A stretch of DNA of 64,000 bases, taken from Cheilinus undulatus (taxonomy: Eukaryota; Chordata; Actinopteri; Labriformes; Labridae). Shown here piece after piece: positions 37,101 to 47,491 of this stretch. The position numbers were made by a program, and so were the translations under genes. Numbering within the stretch: the first letter of the stretch is position 1; every line of letters begins with the position of its first letter. Location of the stretch: positions 76,277-140,276 of the forward strand of contig NW_024571696.1 of the NCBI RefSeq assembly GCF_018320785.1, written 5' to 3'. The notes under the pieces are model-generated. The model saw only the letters and a program-made list of their open reading frames with translations. It was not told the DNA's origin and ran no database searches.

Positions 37101-40100
37101 GGGGCTTAAATTCTTTAAAAAGTGAAGATCAAGACATAGTGTGAAGTTGTTAAATAGTTCAACAAAATGATAATGTGTCATGCTGAAAAAAAAATAAAGA
37201 TTCAGACAAGGAATACTTACAAGATATACTCAACATGACTGAAGGACCTCCCCCGCTAGCAGTTCTAATCTTAGTTGCATTACTTAAATCAATTGCAATA
37301 AATGAGGTGCACTGTCACAGCTCTGGACAAACAGCATCTAATCACTACATATAACAATATTTACAACTATATACAGTATGACCTATTCCCAGTCTATGTT
37401 TAATATACCCTATACCTCATGGAAACATAATGGTTGTCATCATTCCCCTTGTGAGACTTTACAACATGGAGTGGGTGATAGTTACAGATGCAACCAATGT
37501 CAACTGCCTGGATTTCTGTGGTTGGAGACACAGTGAAGGCAAAGATATGCCTCTCAAAGCCTGTTGTCTCCCAGTTTCACACAATCAGTTTGACTGTTGA
37601 ATTCACCAACACAATCCTTTGAATGGTACCAAACTGCGGCTCACCATCAGGAGAGTGTGAAAGCAAAAGTGTCATGCCTGGCCTATACCTGCATCCTTTG
37701 TACACTATCCAGTCTGACAGATACACTTCTGGGGAAACGGCAACTCCATCAAACCAACTTTTTACCTCCTCAAAGTTGTCTATGGTACCAAGGAGTGAGG
37801 TGTATCCTGGCCCAACTTCAAAATCATGATGAAACATTTGGCCAGAAAGCAGAGTGTAGCACATCATCATCTGATGTCTATAGGCCTGCGTTTTACAAAT
37901 GTTCTTAAAGTTGCAGGTCACATGGCTCACCCGCTTAAAAAATCCATGTTTTGCCTCAAAACGCATGGACCAAAAGTGAACTAGAGGCCCAAGCTTTCTG
38001 ATGGCACGAGGGTAATGCAGCATGAAATGGTGTTTAGGCTTCAGGTGTCTGTCTGGGTAAAGCTCAGCATACAGACAATGATGTTCCTCAATGAGATAAC
38101 CCAAAAATATCACTGCCCCTTGAGTCAGTGCAGGAGAAAAGATCAACTCCATGCAGCTAAGTAAGGAAAGGAGCAGTTCCCAGTGTTGGTTCCCCTCAGG
38201 CACCAAATCCCCTATCATCAGAGGCAGCAATCTTAGTAGGCACCAGGTCTGTGATGCACTCTGCCGAAGAGCTCCATCAGGATTTTTCAAGTCCTGGGGT
38301 TTTATGGCAGATGGCTTGTTGTGAACATCACAAAACCCATAGTCAAAGCTGGTCAGTCGATAGTTAAGCTGTTCAAGTGTGAAAAGTTTTGTTAAATCAG
38401 GGAATTGATGACAAGCTTAAGTTCATAACCACCGATGCCCTCAAGGATGTTGTGCATGATGTCAGGAGCAACATTGTCTGTCACATGATAGAACTCCAAC
38501 TTGTTGAGGGAACTGTCTCTTTTGATGCCAGTTTCACTTTGGTTGTTTTTACAAGAAGATCTGAGTTGTAGTTGACTTTATCATGAATTAATGCAGAATC
38601 CTCTACAGTCTGAACCTTTAGAACCTCTCTTTGTACCCGACACCATCGGCACACACTCCTTCCAGCAAAGCTTTCTGTGTAACCAAGGATGCTGTTAAGT
38701 CCAAGGTTATCTCCACAGACCTGTGCTACACCAGCCCTTACAATACCTTTGAAATGAGTGGTGTTAATCTGAATACCTTCCTTTACCAGGTCCCTGATGC
38801 TGCTCACAATTGGGTCAAGAATTGCGTTCATGCCATACGTCTTAACGTCATCAGTTTTGTAAACTGCCAACAAAAAGTGAGACTTGAGACTTGAATGATA
38901 CTCTGGCGGCAAACACTTAATAGTGTAATAGATGAACCCAAGCTTGTGGATTGAAGTTTTTGAGCCAAGGGGATTTACCATCTCACAATCATCACAGTAA
39001 AGAAGTAACGGGACAGAGAACTCTTCAGAGAAAAGTGTATTAGTCTGGAAGGCTGCACCATCTCTAAAATCCTCAAGGGCTGTACTTTGCTGTTTTCGCC
39101 ACTCAGTGATTTTTTCCATTGTCCCTGGACTTTCCAAGATGAGCTTAAGCATTTTTTTCAGGATACAGTACCTGTATCCTTGTTAGTTACCTGTGTGTAG
39201 GAAAAACCAGGGAGACGTACTGCCTCTGGCTGCACAAAGTATCCAGAATCTGTGAAGTATTTCATTTGTTTGTACTCAGATTCAAAACTCTGGAATGGTT
39301 CAGCAGCTAAATCAAACTGCTGTAGCAGCTCTTCACATTGAGGAGTTTCAGACTGTCCGATAACTCCAAAAAAAAGAAGCTGTTTTTCTTTTCAAACAAT
39401 CAACTATATCTCTGACTAGACTGGATGTGTGTTCAACAACATCTCTGATGGCACTAAATGTCTGTGAGGGCTTTGACTTCAGACGAGCTAAGAAGAGTGC
39501 AACTCTGTCCTCCTCTAACTCATCCCATGCCTCTGATGTGTCAGTGCATTCCAGCTCATCAGAAATACAGCACTGAGGTTCTTCTGACCTATCAGGACAA
39601 TTAGCTGAAGAGCTTTCTCCCTTTGTTGCAATGTCAAACTCAACAGCATGACCTAACAAATGTCTCCTGAATGATCGTATGTGCTTAAATGAACGCTGAC
39701 ACCCAAGTTGAGCACACTGGAAAAATGTTGATGTAGAGTATACATTATGCATTACCCTCAGGTGGCTGAAAAATTGTCTAACATCCTTGCCTGTAGACTT
39801 TTTACACTTGAAGCACACATAACCCATTATGTCTAGTCCTGTGACTCAAGGCGTACCTCCAGCAACTTTTTTAAGTTATGCTGAAACTTAAGGCGTGGTC
39901 CGACAAGGGGGATGAAGGAGGCCAAGCTGTTTTCATCCAGCAGAATGAAGGACTCTTTGTCTATCTGTTGAGCTGCAAGACACAACATGACACAAACTGA
40001 TATATGTAGAAATTTAGCCATACTACTTTAAAAGTCTATATTCCTTTAATACTGAAAAAAAGACTGAAGACTGAAGACTGAACAGTAAAAAAAAAAGGCA

Positions 40101-40342
40101 ATCAAAATATTAAATAAGAAGCAGAGAAAGAATATAGCAATATCTAAAAATATATAAATATAAATACATAAAAAATAGAATAGAAATGAAATGAAATGTA
40201 ATTCAGATATTGTATTCAAGTTCATTCAGTCCATACAAATTCAATAATTGATTTGTGTTGAACATTAGTACATACCTTCAAAAGTTGGGATCAACTCGGC
40301 CAGGTTCCACTCACGAAGCTTTTCCTGGACAAACTCATCCAT
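33053..40342 (-). CDS. SAM-domain protein (SAMD3-like), ten exons, transposon-borne
   Basis: I assembled ten minus-strand exons: 40342-40276, 39972-39857, 37112-37017, 36341-36199, 36107-36023, 35779-35631, 35505-35277, 35188-35047, 34766-34639 and 33358-33053. Their 1,461 nt encode 486 residues plus TGA; every intron is GT-AG and every phase agrees. Residues 1-61 form a sterile alpha motif: MDEFVQEKLREWNLAELIPT, then IDKESFILLDENSLA, then VGPRLKFQHNLKKLLE. SAM domains bind other SAM domains or RNA. A basic region near residues 180-215 (RLRNVRKRLRCGKRKNSARS) could contact nucleic acid or serve nuclear import. The remainder (QMTEWLRNNVW, DIALLLLPILLPAAPYKVGK, SLLGAVDVCFKAYYVFDL) recalls, from memory, the many fish genes named SAMD3-like. 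The strong acceptor at about 37182 offers another start, an ATG in frame with exon 3 that skips the SAM domain. Function is unknown. It sits wholly inside the transposon, and its introns hold two MITEs and the transposase. Confidence 0.85.
33394..33931. mobile_element. hAT-type MITE in the SAM gene's last intron
   Basis: It begins TAGGGCTGGACAATTAATCG and ends ATAATCGTCCAGCACTA, near-inverted termini typical of short hAT elements. Perfect 8-bp target-site duplications (ATACAAGT) lie at 33386-33393 and 33932-33939. There is no coding capacity. It lies between exons 9 and 10 and leaves both splice sites intact. Confidence 0.88.
34109..34150. repeat. (TA)n microsatellite
   Basis: An uninterrupted TA dinucleotide run of about 40 bp within the last intron of the SAM gene. 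Confidence 0.98.
36440..36938. mobile_element. MITE with TTAA target duplication
   Basis: Terminal inverted repeats of about 27 bp start AGGGATACTTCAACATTTTG at the left and, inverted, AGGGATACTTCAGCATTTTG at the right, one mismatch apart. TTAA flanks both sides (36436-36439 and 36939-36942), as in piggyBac- or Kolobok-type insertion. It is non-coding and lies in SAM-gene intron 3, between exons 3 and 4. Confidence 0.88.
37400..39827 (-). pseudogene. Transposase with two C2H2 fingers, broken by frameshifts
   Basis: It starts at an ATG in strong context (A at -3, G at +4). Residues 3-60 hold two zinc fingers: C5, C8, H22, H27 and C38, C43, H56, H60. An acidic stretch follows. Further on come PLLLYCDDCEMVNPLGSK, APDIMHNILEG, KPKHHFMLHYPRAIRKLG and HFWSMRFEAKHGFFKRVS, words I remember from transposon-derived fish proteins of the CMC/EnSpm kind. 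The frame breaks at an 8-base T run (39368-39375), again between about 39195 and 39150, near 38515 and near 38402. An in-frame TGA at 37577-37579 cuts off the last 60 or so residues, which read on to TAA at 37400-37402. The gene lies wholly within intron 2 of the SAM gene, on the same strand. It is very likely non-functional as given, unless some shifts are base-calling errors. Confidence 0.8.
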
Positions 40343-40713
40343 CTTTCAAAAATGAAAGCAAACATTTTTAGTGCCATATACAAACAAGTTTAGTAAAACA
40401 CATGGAAACAAAAATTTTAGCGTAAAATATGTATTTATTTCATTCAATAAAACAAAAAAACAATTCATGTCCAACATACAAATCTTCCACTTTAAATGAA
40501 AAGGAGCAGAATGAAGAATAGTCTAATACTATCTGTCCCGTTTTCACAAAACATTGATCAACAAATCATTACATGCATATTGAGAAATCAACAGATACAA
40601 CAGTTTATCTCGTAAATTACTCCACTAATGATGCCTGGAATGGTACCAAACTTAAACAGTAGTTAAAAATAGGGTCTATAGTCATAAAACGAGGCACTGG
40701 AGAGTTTGTAAGT
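40343..40713. other. Upstream region of the SAM gene
   Basis: AT-rich sequence between the SAM start codon and the minisatellite. AAAG directly precedes the ATG, so a 5' non-coding exon joined there is possible. No promoter element could be fixed. Confidence 0.4.
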
Positions 40714-43700
40714 ACACCAGGAGCTTGTAAAAATAACATTTGCCTGATGGCCTCTACTCTCTGCTGCTAACGCTAGCGTTTTAGCTAAAACGACAGCGTT
40801 TAAACCAGGACTTTATTAAAGTAACATTTGCCTGATGGCCTCTACTCTCTGCTGCTAATGCTAGCGTTTTAGCTAAAACGCTAGCGTTTAAACCAGGACT
40901 TTATTAAAGTAACATTTGCCTGATGGCCTCTACTCTCTGCTGCTAATGCTAGCGTTTTAGCTAAAACGCTAGCGTTTAAACCAGGACTTTATTAAAGTAA
41001 CATTTGCCTGATGGCTTCTACTCTCTGCTGCTAACGCTAACCAGGACTTTATTAAAGTAACATTTGCCTGATGGCCTCTACTCTCTGCTGCTAACGCTAG
41101 TACACTACCGCTAGCTGACGCTAGCATTTATGGTTTTAGCTAAAACGACAGCGTTTAAACCAGGACTTTATTAAAGTAACATTTGCCTGATGGCCTCTAC
41201 TCTCTGCTGCTAACGCTAGCGTTTTAGCTAAAACGACAGCGTTTAAACCAGGACTTTATTAAAGTAACATTTGCCTGATGGCCTCTACTCTCTGCTGCTA
41301 ACGCTAACCAGGACTTTATTAAAGTAACATTTGCCTGATGGCTTCTACTCTCTGCTGCTAACGCTAGCGTTTTAGCTAAAACGACAGCGTTTAAACCAGG
41401 ACTTTATTAAAGTAACATTTGCCTGATGGCCTCTACTCTCTGCTGCTAATGCTAGCGTTTTAGCTAAAACGCTAGCGTTTAAACCAGGACTTTATTAAAG
41501 TAACATTTGCCTGATGGCTTCTACTCTCTGCTGCTAACGCTAACCAGGACTTTATTAAAGTAACATTTGCCTGATGGCCTCTACTCTCTGCTGCTAACGC
41601 TAGTACACTACCGCTAGCTGACGCTAGCATTTATGGTTTTAGCTAAAACGACAGCGTTTAAACCAGGACTTTATTAAAGTAACATTTGCCTGATGGCCTC
41701 TACTCTCTGCTGCTAACGCTAGCGTTTTAGCTAAAACGACAGCGTTTAAACCAGGACTTTATTAAAGTAACATTTGCCTGATGGCCTCTACTCTCTGCTG
41801 CTAACGCTAATGCTAGCGTTTTAGCTAAAACGACAGCGTTTAAACCAGGACTTTATTAAAATAACATTTGCCTGATGGCCTCTACTCTCTGCTGCTAACG
41901 CTAGTACACTACCGCTAGCTGACGCTAGCATTTATGGTTTTAGCTAAAACGACAGCGTTTAAACCAGGACTTTATTAAAGTAACATTTGCCTGATGGCCT
42001 CTACTCTCTGCTGCTAACGCTAACGCTAGCATTTTAGCTAAAACGACAGCGTTTAAACCAGGACTTTATTAAAGTAACATTTGCCTGATGGCCTCTTCTC
42101 TCTGCTGGTAACTCTAGTACACTTATGCTAGCTGACGATAGCGTTTAAACCAGGACTTTATTAAAGTAACATTTGCCTGATGGCCTCTACTCTCTGCTGC
42201 TAACGCTAGTACACTACTGCTAGCTGACGCTAGCGTTTAAACCAGGACTTTATTAAAATAACATTTGCCTGATGGCCTCTACTCTCTGCTGCTAACGCTA
42301 ATGCTAGCGTTTTAGCTAAAACGACAGCGTTTAAACCAGGACTTTATTAAAGTAACATTTGCCTGATGGCCTCTACTCTCTGCTGCTAACGCTAGTACAC
42401 TACTGCTAGCTGACGCTAGCGTTTAAACCAGGACTTTATTAAAGTAACATTTGCCTGATGGCCTCTACTCTCTGCTGCTAACGCTAGTACACTACTGCTA
42501 GCTGACGCTAGCGTTTAAACCAGGACTTTATTAAAATAACATTTGCCTGATGGCCTCTACTCTCTGCTGCTAATGCTAGCGTTTTAGCTAAAACGCTAGC
42601 GTTTAAACCAGGACTTTATTAAAGTAACATTTGCCTGATGGCTTCTACTCTCTGCTGCTAACGCTAACGCTAGCGTTTTAGCTAAAACGCTAGCGTTTAA
42701 ACCAGGACTTTATTAAAGTAACATTTGCCTGATGGCCTCTACTCTCTGCTGCTAACGCTAACGCTAGCGTTTTAGCTAAAACGACAGCGTTTAAACCAGG
42801 ACTTTATTAAAGTAACATTTGCCTGATGGCCTCTACTCTCTGCTGCTAACGCTAATGCTAGCGTTTTAGCTAAAACGACAGCGTTTAAACCAGGACTTTA
42901 TTAAAGTAACATTTGCCTGATGGCCTCTACTCTCTGCTGCTAACGCTAGCGTTTTAGCTAAAACGACAGCGTTTAAACCAGGACTTTATTAAAGTAACAT
43001 TTGCCTGATGGCCTCTACTCTCTGCTGCTAATGCTAGCGTTTTAGCTAAAACGACAGCGTTTAAACCAGGACTTTATTAAAGTAACATTTGCCTGATGGC
43101 TTCTACTCTCTGCTGCTAACGCTAACGCTAGCGTTTTAGCTAAAACGACAGCGTTTAAACCAGGACTTTATTAAAGTAACATTTGCCTGATGGCCTCTAC
43201 TCTCTGCTGCTAACGCTAACGCTAGCGTTTTAGCTAAAACGCTAGCGTTTAAACCAGGACTTTATTAAAATAACATTTGCCTGATGGCCTCTACTCTCTG
43301 CTGCTAACGCTAACGCTAGCGTTTTAGCTAAAACGACAGCGTTTAAACCAGGACTTTATTAAAGTAACATTTGCCTGATGGCCTCTACTCTCTGCTGCTA
43401 ACGCTAACGCTAGCGTTTTAGCTAAAACGCTAGCGTTTAAACCAGGACTTTATTAAAATAACATTTGCCTGATGGCCTCTACTCTCTGCTGCTAACGCTA
43501 ACGCAAGCGTTTTAGCTAAAACGACAGCGTTTAAACCAGGACTTTATTAAAGTAACATTTGCCTGATGGCCTCTACTCTCTGCTGCTAACGCTAGCGTTT
43601 TAGCTAAAACGACAGCGTTTAAACCAGGACTTTATTAAAGTAACATTTGCCTGATGGCTTCTACTCTCTGCTGCTAACGCTAGCGTTTTAGCTAAAACGA

Positions 43701-43936
43701 CAGCGTTTAAACCAGGACTTTATTAAAGTAACATTTGCCTGATGGCCTCTACTCTCTGCTGCTAACGCTAGCGTTTTAGCTAAAACGCTAGCGTTTAAAC
43801 CAGGACTTTATTAAAATAACATTTGCCTGATGGCCTCTACTCTCTGCTGCTAACGCTAGCGTTTTAGCTAAAACGACAGCGTTTAAACCAGGACTTTATT
43901 AAAGTAATTAACATTTGCCTGATGGCTCTACTCTCT
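40714..43936. repeat. 88-bp minisatellite with palindromes, inside the transposon
   Basis: The basic unit runs TAACATTTGCCTGATGGCC, then TCTACTCTCTGCTGCTAACG, CTAGCGTTTTAGCTAAAACG, ACAGCGTTTAAACCAGGACT and TTATTAAAG. Longer forms add CTAGTACACTACCGCTAGCTG; shorter ones skip the GCTAGC part. Where GACAGC is instead GCTAGC the unit holds a perfect palindrome: 26 bp at 40860-40885 and 32 bp at 42666-42697 (arm AACGCTAGCGTTTTAG). The minus strand of each unit has AATAAA. The array lies upstream of the SAM gene, between its first coding exon and the transposon's right end. Confidence 0.95.
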
Positions 43937-43962
43937 GCTAAATAGCTTAGAGGTAAATTACT

Positions 43963-45477
43963 CAGAAACATCACTTAAAACAGTGAAGCAATACAACTTA
44001 AAATAGCAAATGCAAGATTTTTTAACATTGTACTACCAAATCCGCCACTCACCCTACTTAGTTTGAAACTCACTCCTGTCGTTTTACCGTCTGAAAGGCT
44101 ACCAGTCACACACACGCACACACACCCCCACACACACAGATACACACCACCTAAATACAATGACGTTTACTTTAAATAGTGACAGAAAACAATTATGTTG
44201 ATACATCAGGAGAAAATTCCTAGCTAGCGAGCAAGTTAGCAAGCGAGCAACACGGAATAAAACGCCTCTAGTCGGCAAGTGAGGTGAAGTGAGCTAAAAC
44301 TATGGTTTGTAAGTAAAACAGACGCAACTATTTGGCTACCACATTAAGCTTTCAACGCAGATGTTGTAAAGCCTAATACTTTAAGTTTTCCTTGCCATTT
44401 CCTGATGGCATCCATCTGAAGCTGGAGAAGGAGTTGCTGTGTCCAATATGGCGATCAGCCTCATCCCTTCAGCCCGCCAAGTCTGACCCAATCTAACCCA
44501 GCCTTGGGTAAAATTCACCCAATCTGCTCAAACTCCACAGCTACCCAGCGAATGGGTTGGGAAAACAACCAGACTTTATTAGTGTGTATTTGCCTGATGG
44601 CCTCTTATTTCACAATCATGACTTTTAGCTCAGAACTATGACTTTATCTATCCAGGACTTTACTTTTAAAGTAACATTTATGATTTTTAATCTCTGATGA
44701 CTTTACATCATAATGATGACTTTTATATCAAAGTTATGACTTTATTAAAGTAACATTTGCCTTTGGCCTCAGAATTTTGACTTTTTCTACCGTAATTATT
44801 ACTTTCTATCTTACAATTATGACTTTTTTTATATCATAAGTATGACTTTTTAATCTCATAATCATGACTTTTCCCCTCATAATTATGACTTTTGATCTCA
44901 TAGTTATGACTATTTCTATCACAATTATAACTTTTTATATCATAGTTATGACTTTTTTTTAATCTCACAATTTTTACTTTTAATCCCAGGACTTTATTAT
45001 GACTTGCCTGATCTCACAGTTAAGACTTTTGCTCTCATCATTATGACTTTTCTATCATAATCATGACTTTTTATCATAAAATAACATTTGCCTGATAATT
45101 ATGACTTTCATCCCTCAAGTATGACTTTAGCTCACAATAAACCAGGACTTTATTAAGTCATAACATTTGCCTGATGGCCTCTATTCTGACTGTCCTAATA
45201 ATTATGACCTTTTATATCATAATTGTGATGTTGTATCTCATTATTCTGACTTTATCTCATAATCATGCCTCATGTCACATTTTTTCTTTATTTAACCCAA
45301 ATACAATACAATTACAAGAACTTTATTTGTATGGCACTTTTTAAAAACATGGGTTTACAAAGTGCTTTGACATTTGAAGCAAGCAGAAGAACAAAGCAAT
45401 GAACCCAAACAAAAGAATCCACAAACTTAAAGAAACTAATCAAAAATATGATAATAATTCATCAAGATCAATAGACA
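43963..45477. repeat. Tandem duplication, copy 1 (mosaic)
   Basis: 1,515 bp collinear with 45478-46998. The first 600 bp, which includes the transposon's right end, are nearly identical. From about 44570 to 45180 the sequence is interlaced with words of the 88-bp minisatellite (AACATTTGCCTGATGGCCTC, CCAGGACTTTATT, TTTATTAAAGTAACATTTG), while the surrounding letters still follow copy 2. Overall length stays within a few bases of copy 2. A CA-rich microsatellite is at about 44103-44152. Confidence 0.9.
44465..44586. repeat. Transposon right end within duplication copy 1
   Basis: Subterminal AACCCA/TGGGTT words lead to AGTGTG and then TA. The terminal stretch is damaged: ACCAGACTTTATTAGTGTG replaces ACCCAGCATTTTTTAGTGTG, again with minisatellite letters. 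Confidence 0.7.
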
Positions 45478-45979
45478 CAGAAACATCACTTAAAACAGTG
45501 AAGCAATACAACTTAAAATAGCAAATGCAAGATTTTTTAACATTGTACTACCAAATCCGCCACTCACCCTACTTAGTTTGAAACTCACTCCTGTCGTTTT
45601 ACCGTCTGAAAGGCTACCAGTCACACACACGCACACACACCCCCACACACACAGATACACACCACCTAAATACAATGACGTTTACTTTAAATAGTGACAG
45701 AAAACAATTATGTTGATACATCAGGAGAAAATTCCTAGCTAGCGAGCAAGTTAGCAAGCGAGCAACACGGAATAAAACGCCTCTAGTCGGCAAGTGAGGT
45801 GAAGTGAGCTAAAACTATGGTTTGTAAGTAAAAACTACGACACAACTATTTGGCTACCACATTAAGCTTTCAAACGCAGATGTTGTAGCCTAATACATTA
45901 AGTTTTCCTTGCCATTTCCTCATGCATCCATCTGAAGCTGGAGAAGGAGTTGCTGTGTCCAATATGGCGATCAGCCTCA

Positions 45980-46103
45980 TCCCTTCAGCCCGCCAAGTCT
46001 GACCCAATCTAACCCAGCCTTGGGTAAAATTCACCCAATCTGCTCAAACTCCACAGCTACCCAGCGAATGGGTTGGGAAAACAACCCAGCATTTTTTAGT
46101 GTG
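45980..46103. repeat. Right terminal and subterminal repeats of the transposon
   Basis: Clustered GACCCAATCTAACCCAG, CACCCAATC, ACCCAGCGAATGGGTTGG and the terminal AACCCAGCATTTTTTAGTGTG, which inverts the left end with few mismatches. TA follows at 46104. Confidence 0.85.
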
Positions 46104-46795
46104 TAAGTATGACTTTTTATTTCACAATCATGACTTTTACCTCAGAACTATGACTTTATCTATCTGACAATTATGACTTTTGATCTCACAATTATGATTT
46201 TTTTAATCTTACAATGATGACTTTTACATCATAATGATGACTTTTATATCAAAGTTATGACTTTTTTCCTCATAATTATGTTCTTTGTCTCAGAATTTTG
46301 ACTTTTTCTACCGTAATTATTACTTTCTATCTTACAATTATGACTTTTTTTATATCATAAGTATGACTTTTTAATCTCATAATCATGACTTTTCCCCTCA
46401 TAATTATGACTTTTGATCTCATAGTTATGACTATTTCTATCACAATTATAACTTTTTATATCATAGTTATGACTTTTTTTTAATCTCACAATTTTTACTT
46501 TTAATCCCACAATTATGACTTCGTATCTCACAGTTAAGACTTTTGTCTCATCATTATGACTTTTTCTATCATAATCATGACTTTTTCTATCATAAAAATA
46601 TAACCATAATTATGACTTTCATCCCTCAAGTATGACTTTTTATCTCACAATTATGACTTTTTAAGTCATAATCATGACTTTGTTCCCGTTATTCTGACTG
46701 TCCTATAATTATGACCTTTTATATCATAATTGTGATGTTGTATCTCATTATTCTGACTTTTTATCTCATAATCATGCCTCATGTCACATTTTTTT
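46104..46795. repeat. 21-bp AT-rich array, continuation
   Basis: The same TCACAATTATGACTTTTTAT family as 29690-32428, separated from it by the transposon. It includes TATATCATAAGTATGACTTT near 46345, matching the reconstructed empty insertion site. Confidence 0.92.
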
Positions 46796-47491
46796 CTTTT
46801 TTATTTGACCCAAATACAATACAATTATAAGAACTTTATTTGTAAGGCACTTTTAAAAACATGGGTTTACAAAGTGCTTTGACATTTGCAGAAGCAAGCA
46901 GAAGAACAAAGCAATGAACCCAAACAAAAGAATCCACAAACTTAAAGAAACTAATCAAAAATATGGACGAGATAATAATTCATCAAGATCAATAGACATT
47001 AAAACCTAGATGTCATGCGATGCCATGCAAACTAAGACTTCACAGACATCAAGCAGAGTGCAGACATGAAACCATGCCACAGAACTACGACATCATGAAC
47101 ATCATCAGGATGCAGGCGAGACACGGACATCAAGTACCATAAAACAATAGGAACCCAGGCAATGCAGGAACCCAGCTACACATGCTGATACCAAGAGGAC
47201 CAAAATTGAAATGTGAGGAATTAAAAGAGAAACAAGGAGAAGTAAAAACAAAATAGGAGATAAATGAGAAAAGGCAGCAAAATATAAATCAGAGGGCAAA
47301 AACAGAGAGTAAAGCGAGGTAAAACGAGCTGTGAAACTGTAAAAGCAGTAAAATTGATACATATTACAACAGAGGTAAACAAAAGGGAAGCAATAGAGAC
47401 AAAAAAGCAAAAAAGTGAGGAAGACAGTAACAATTAAAAACAGCCAGGGGGCAAGGAAATAAAATGAGGTTCAGAGGGAGTAATGGAGAGA
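46796..47491. other. Interspersed-repeat-like and purine-rich sequence
   Basis: 46825-46885 has ACTTTATTTGTAAGGCACTT and TTACAAAGTGCTTTGACATT, words recurrent in fish interspersed repeats. 47200-47480 is purine-rich on the plus strand. No gene. Confidence 0.45.

Larger units (their letters stand above)
32429..46103 (-). mobile_element. Large DNA transposon carrying SAM and transposase genes
   Basis: The left end is CACACTTAAAACTGCTGGGTT. The right end, read inward from 46103, is CACACTAAAAAATGCTGGGTT. Both are followed by many TGGGTT/AACCCA subterminal repeats. TA flanks each end (32427-32428 and 46104-46105). Joining the flanks gives TATATCATAAGTATGAC, an ordinary variant of the host array seen intact near 46345, so the insertion site is well supported. 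Terminal CACT and the transposase type suggest a CMC (CACTA-like) element; the superfamily is not proven. Contents on the minus strand are an intact SAM-domain gene, a decayed transposase in its intron 2, and an 88-bp minisatellite upstream. The stated span includes a doubtful 1.5-kb tandem duplication that contains another right end at 44586. Confidence 0.8.
45478..46998. repeat. Tandem duplication, copy 2 (clean)
   Basis: Begins CAGAAACATCACTTAAAAC and ends AATAGACA. It contains the undamaged transposon right end, the resumed 21-bp array and an interspersed-repeat tail. Copies meet at a 2-bp overlap (CA). Copy 1 lacks six bases near its end (GGACGAG at about 46967). Confidence 0.9.

Noticed and set aside
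37400..39827. Transposase as a multi-exon intact gene
   Set aside because: The breaks at 39368-39375, near 38515 and near 38402 lack usable GT-AG introns, and a TGA interrupts the C-terminal part; decay fits better.
43975..45675. Twin 61-residue proteins (MYLGGVYLCVW)
   Set aside because: They are identical only because the segment is duplicated; content comes from a CA microsatellite and transposon-end DNA.
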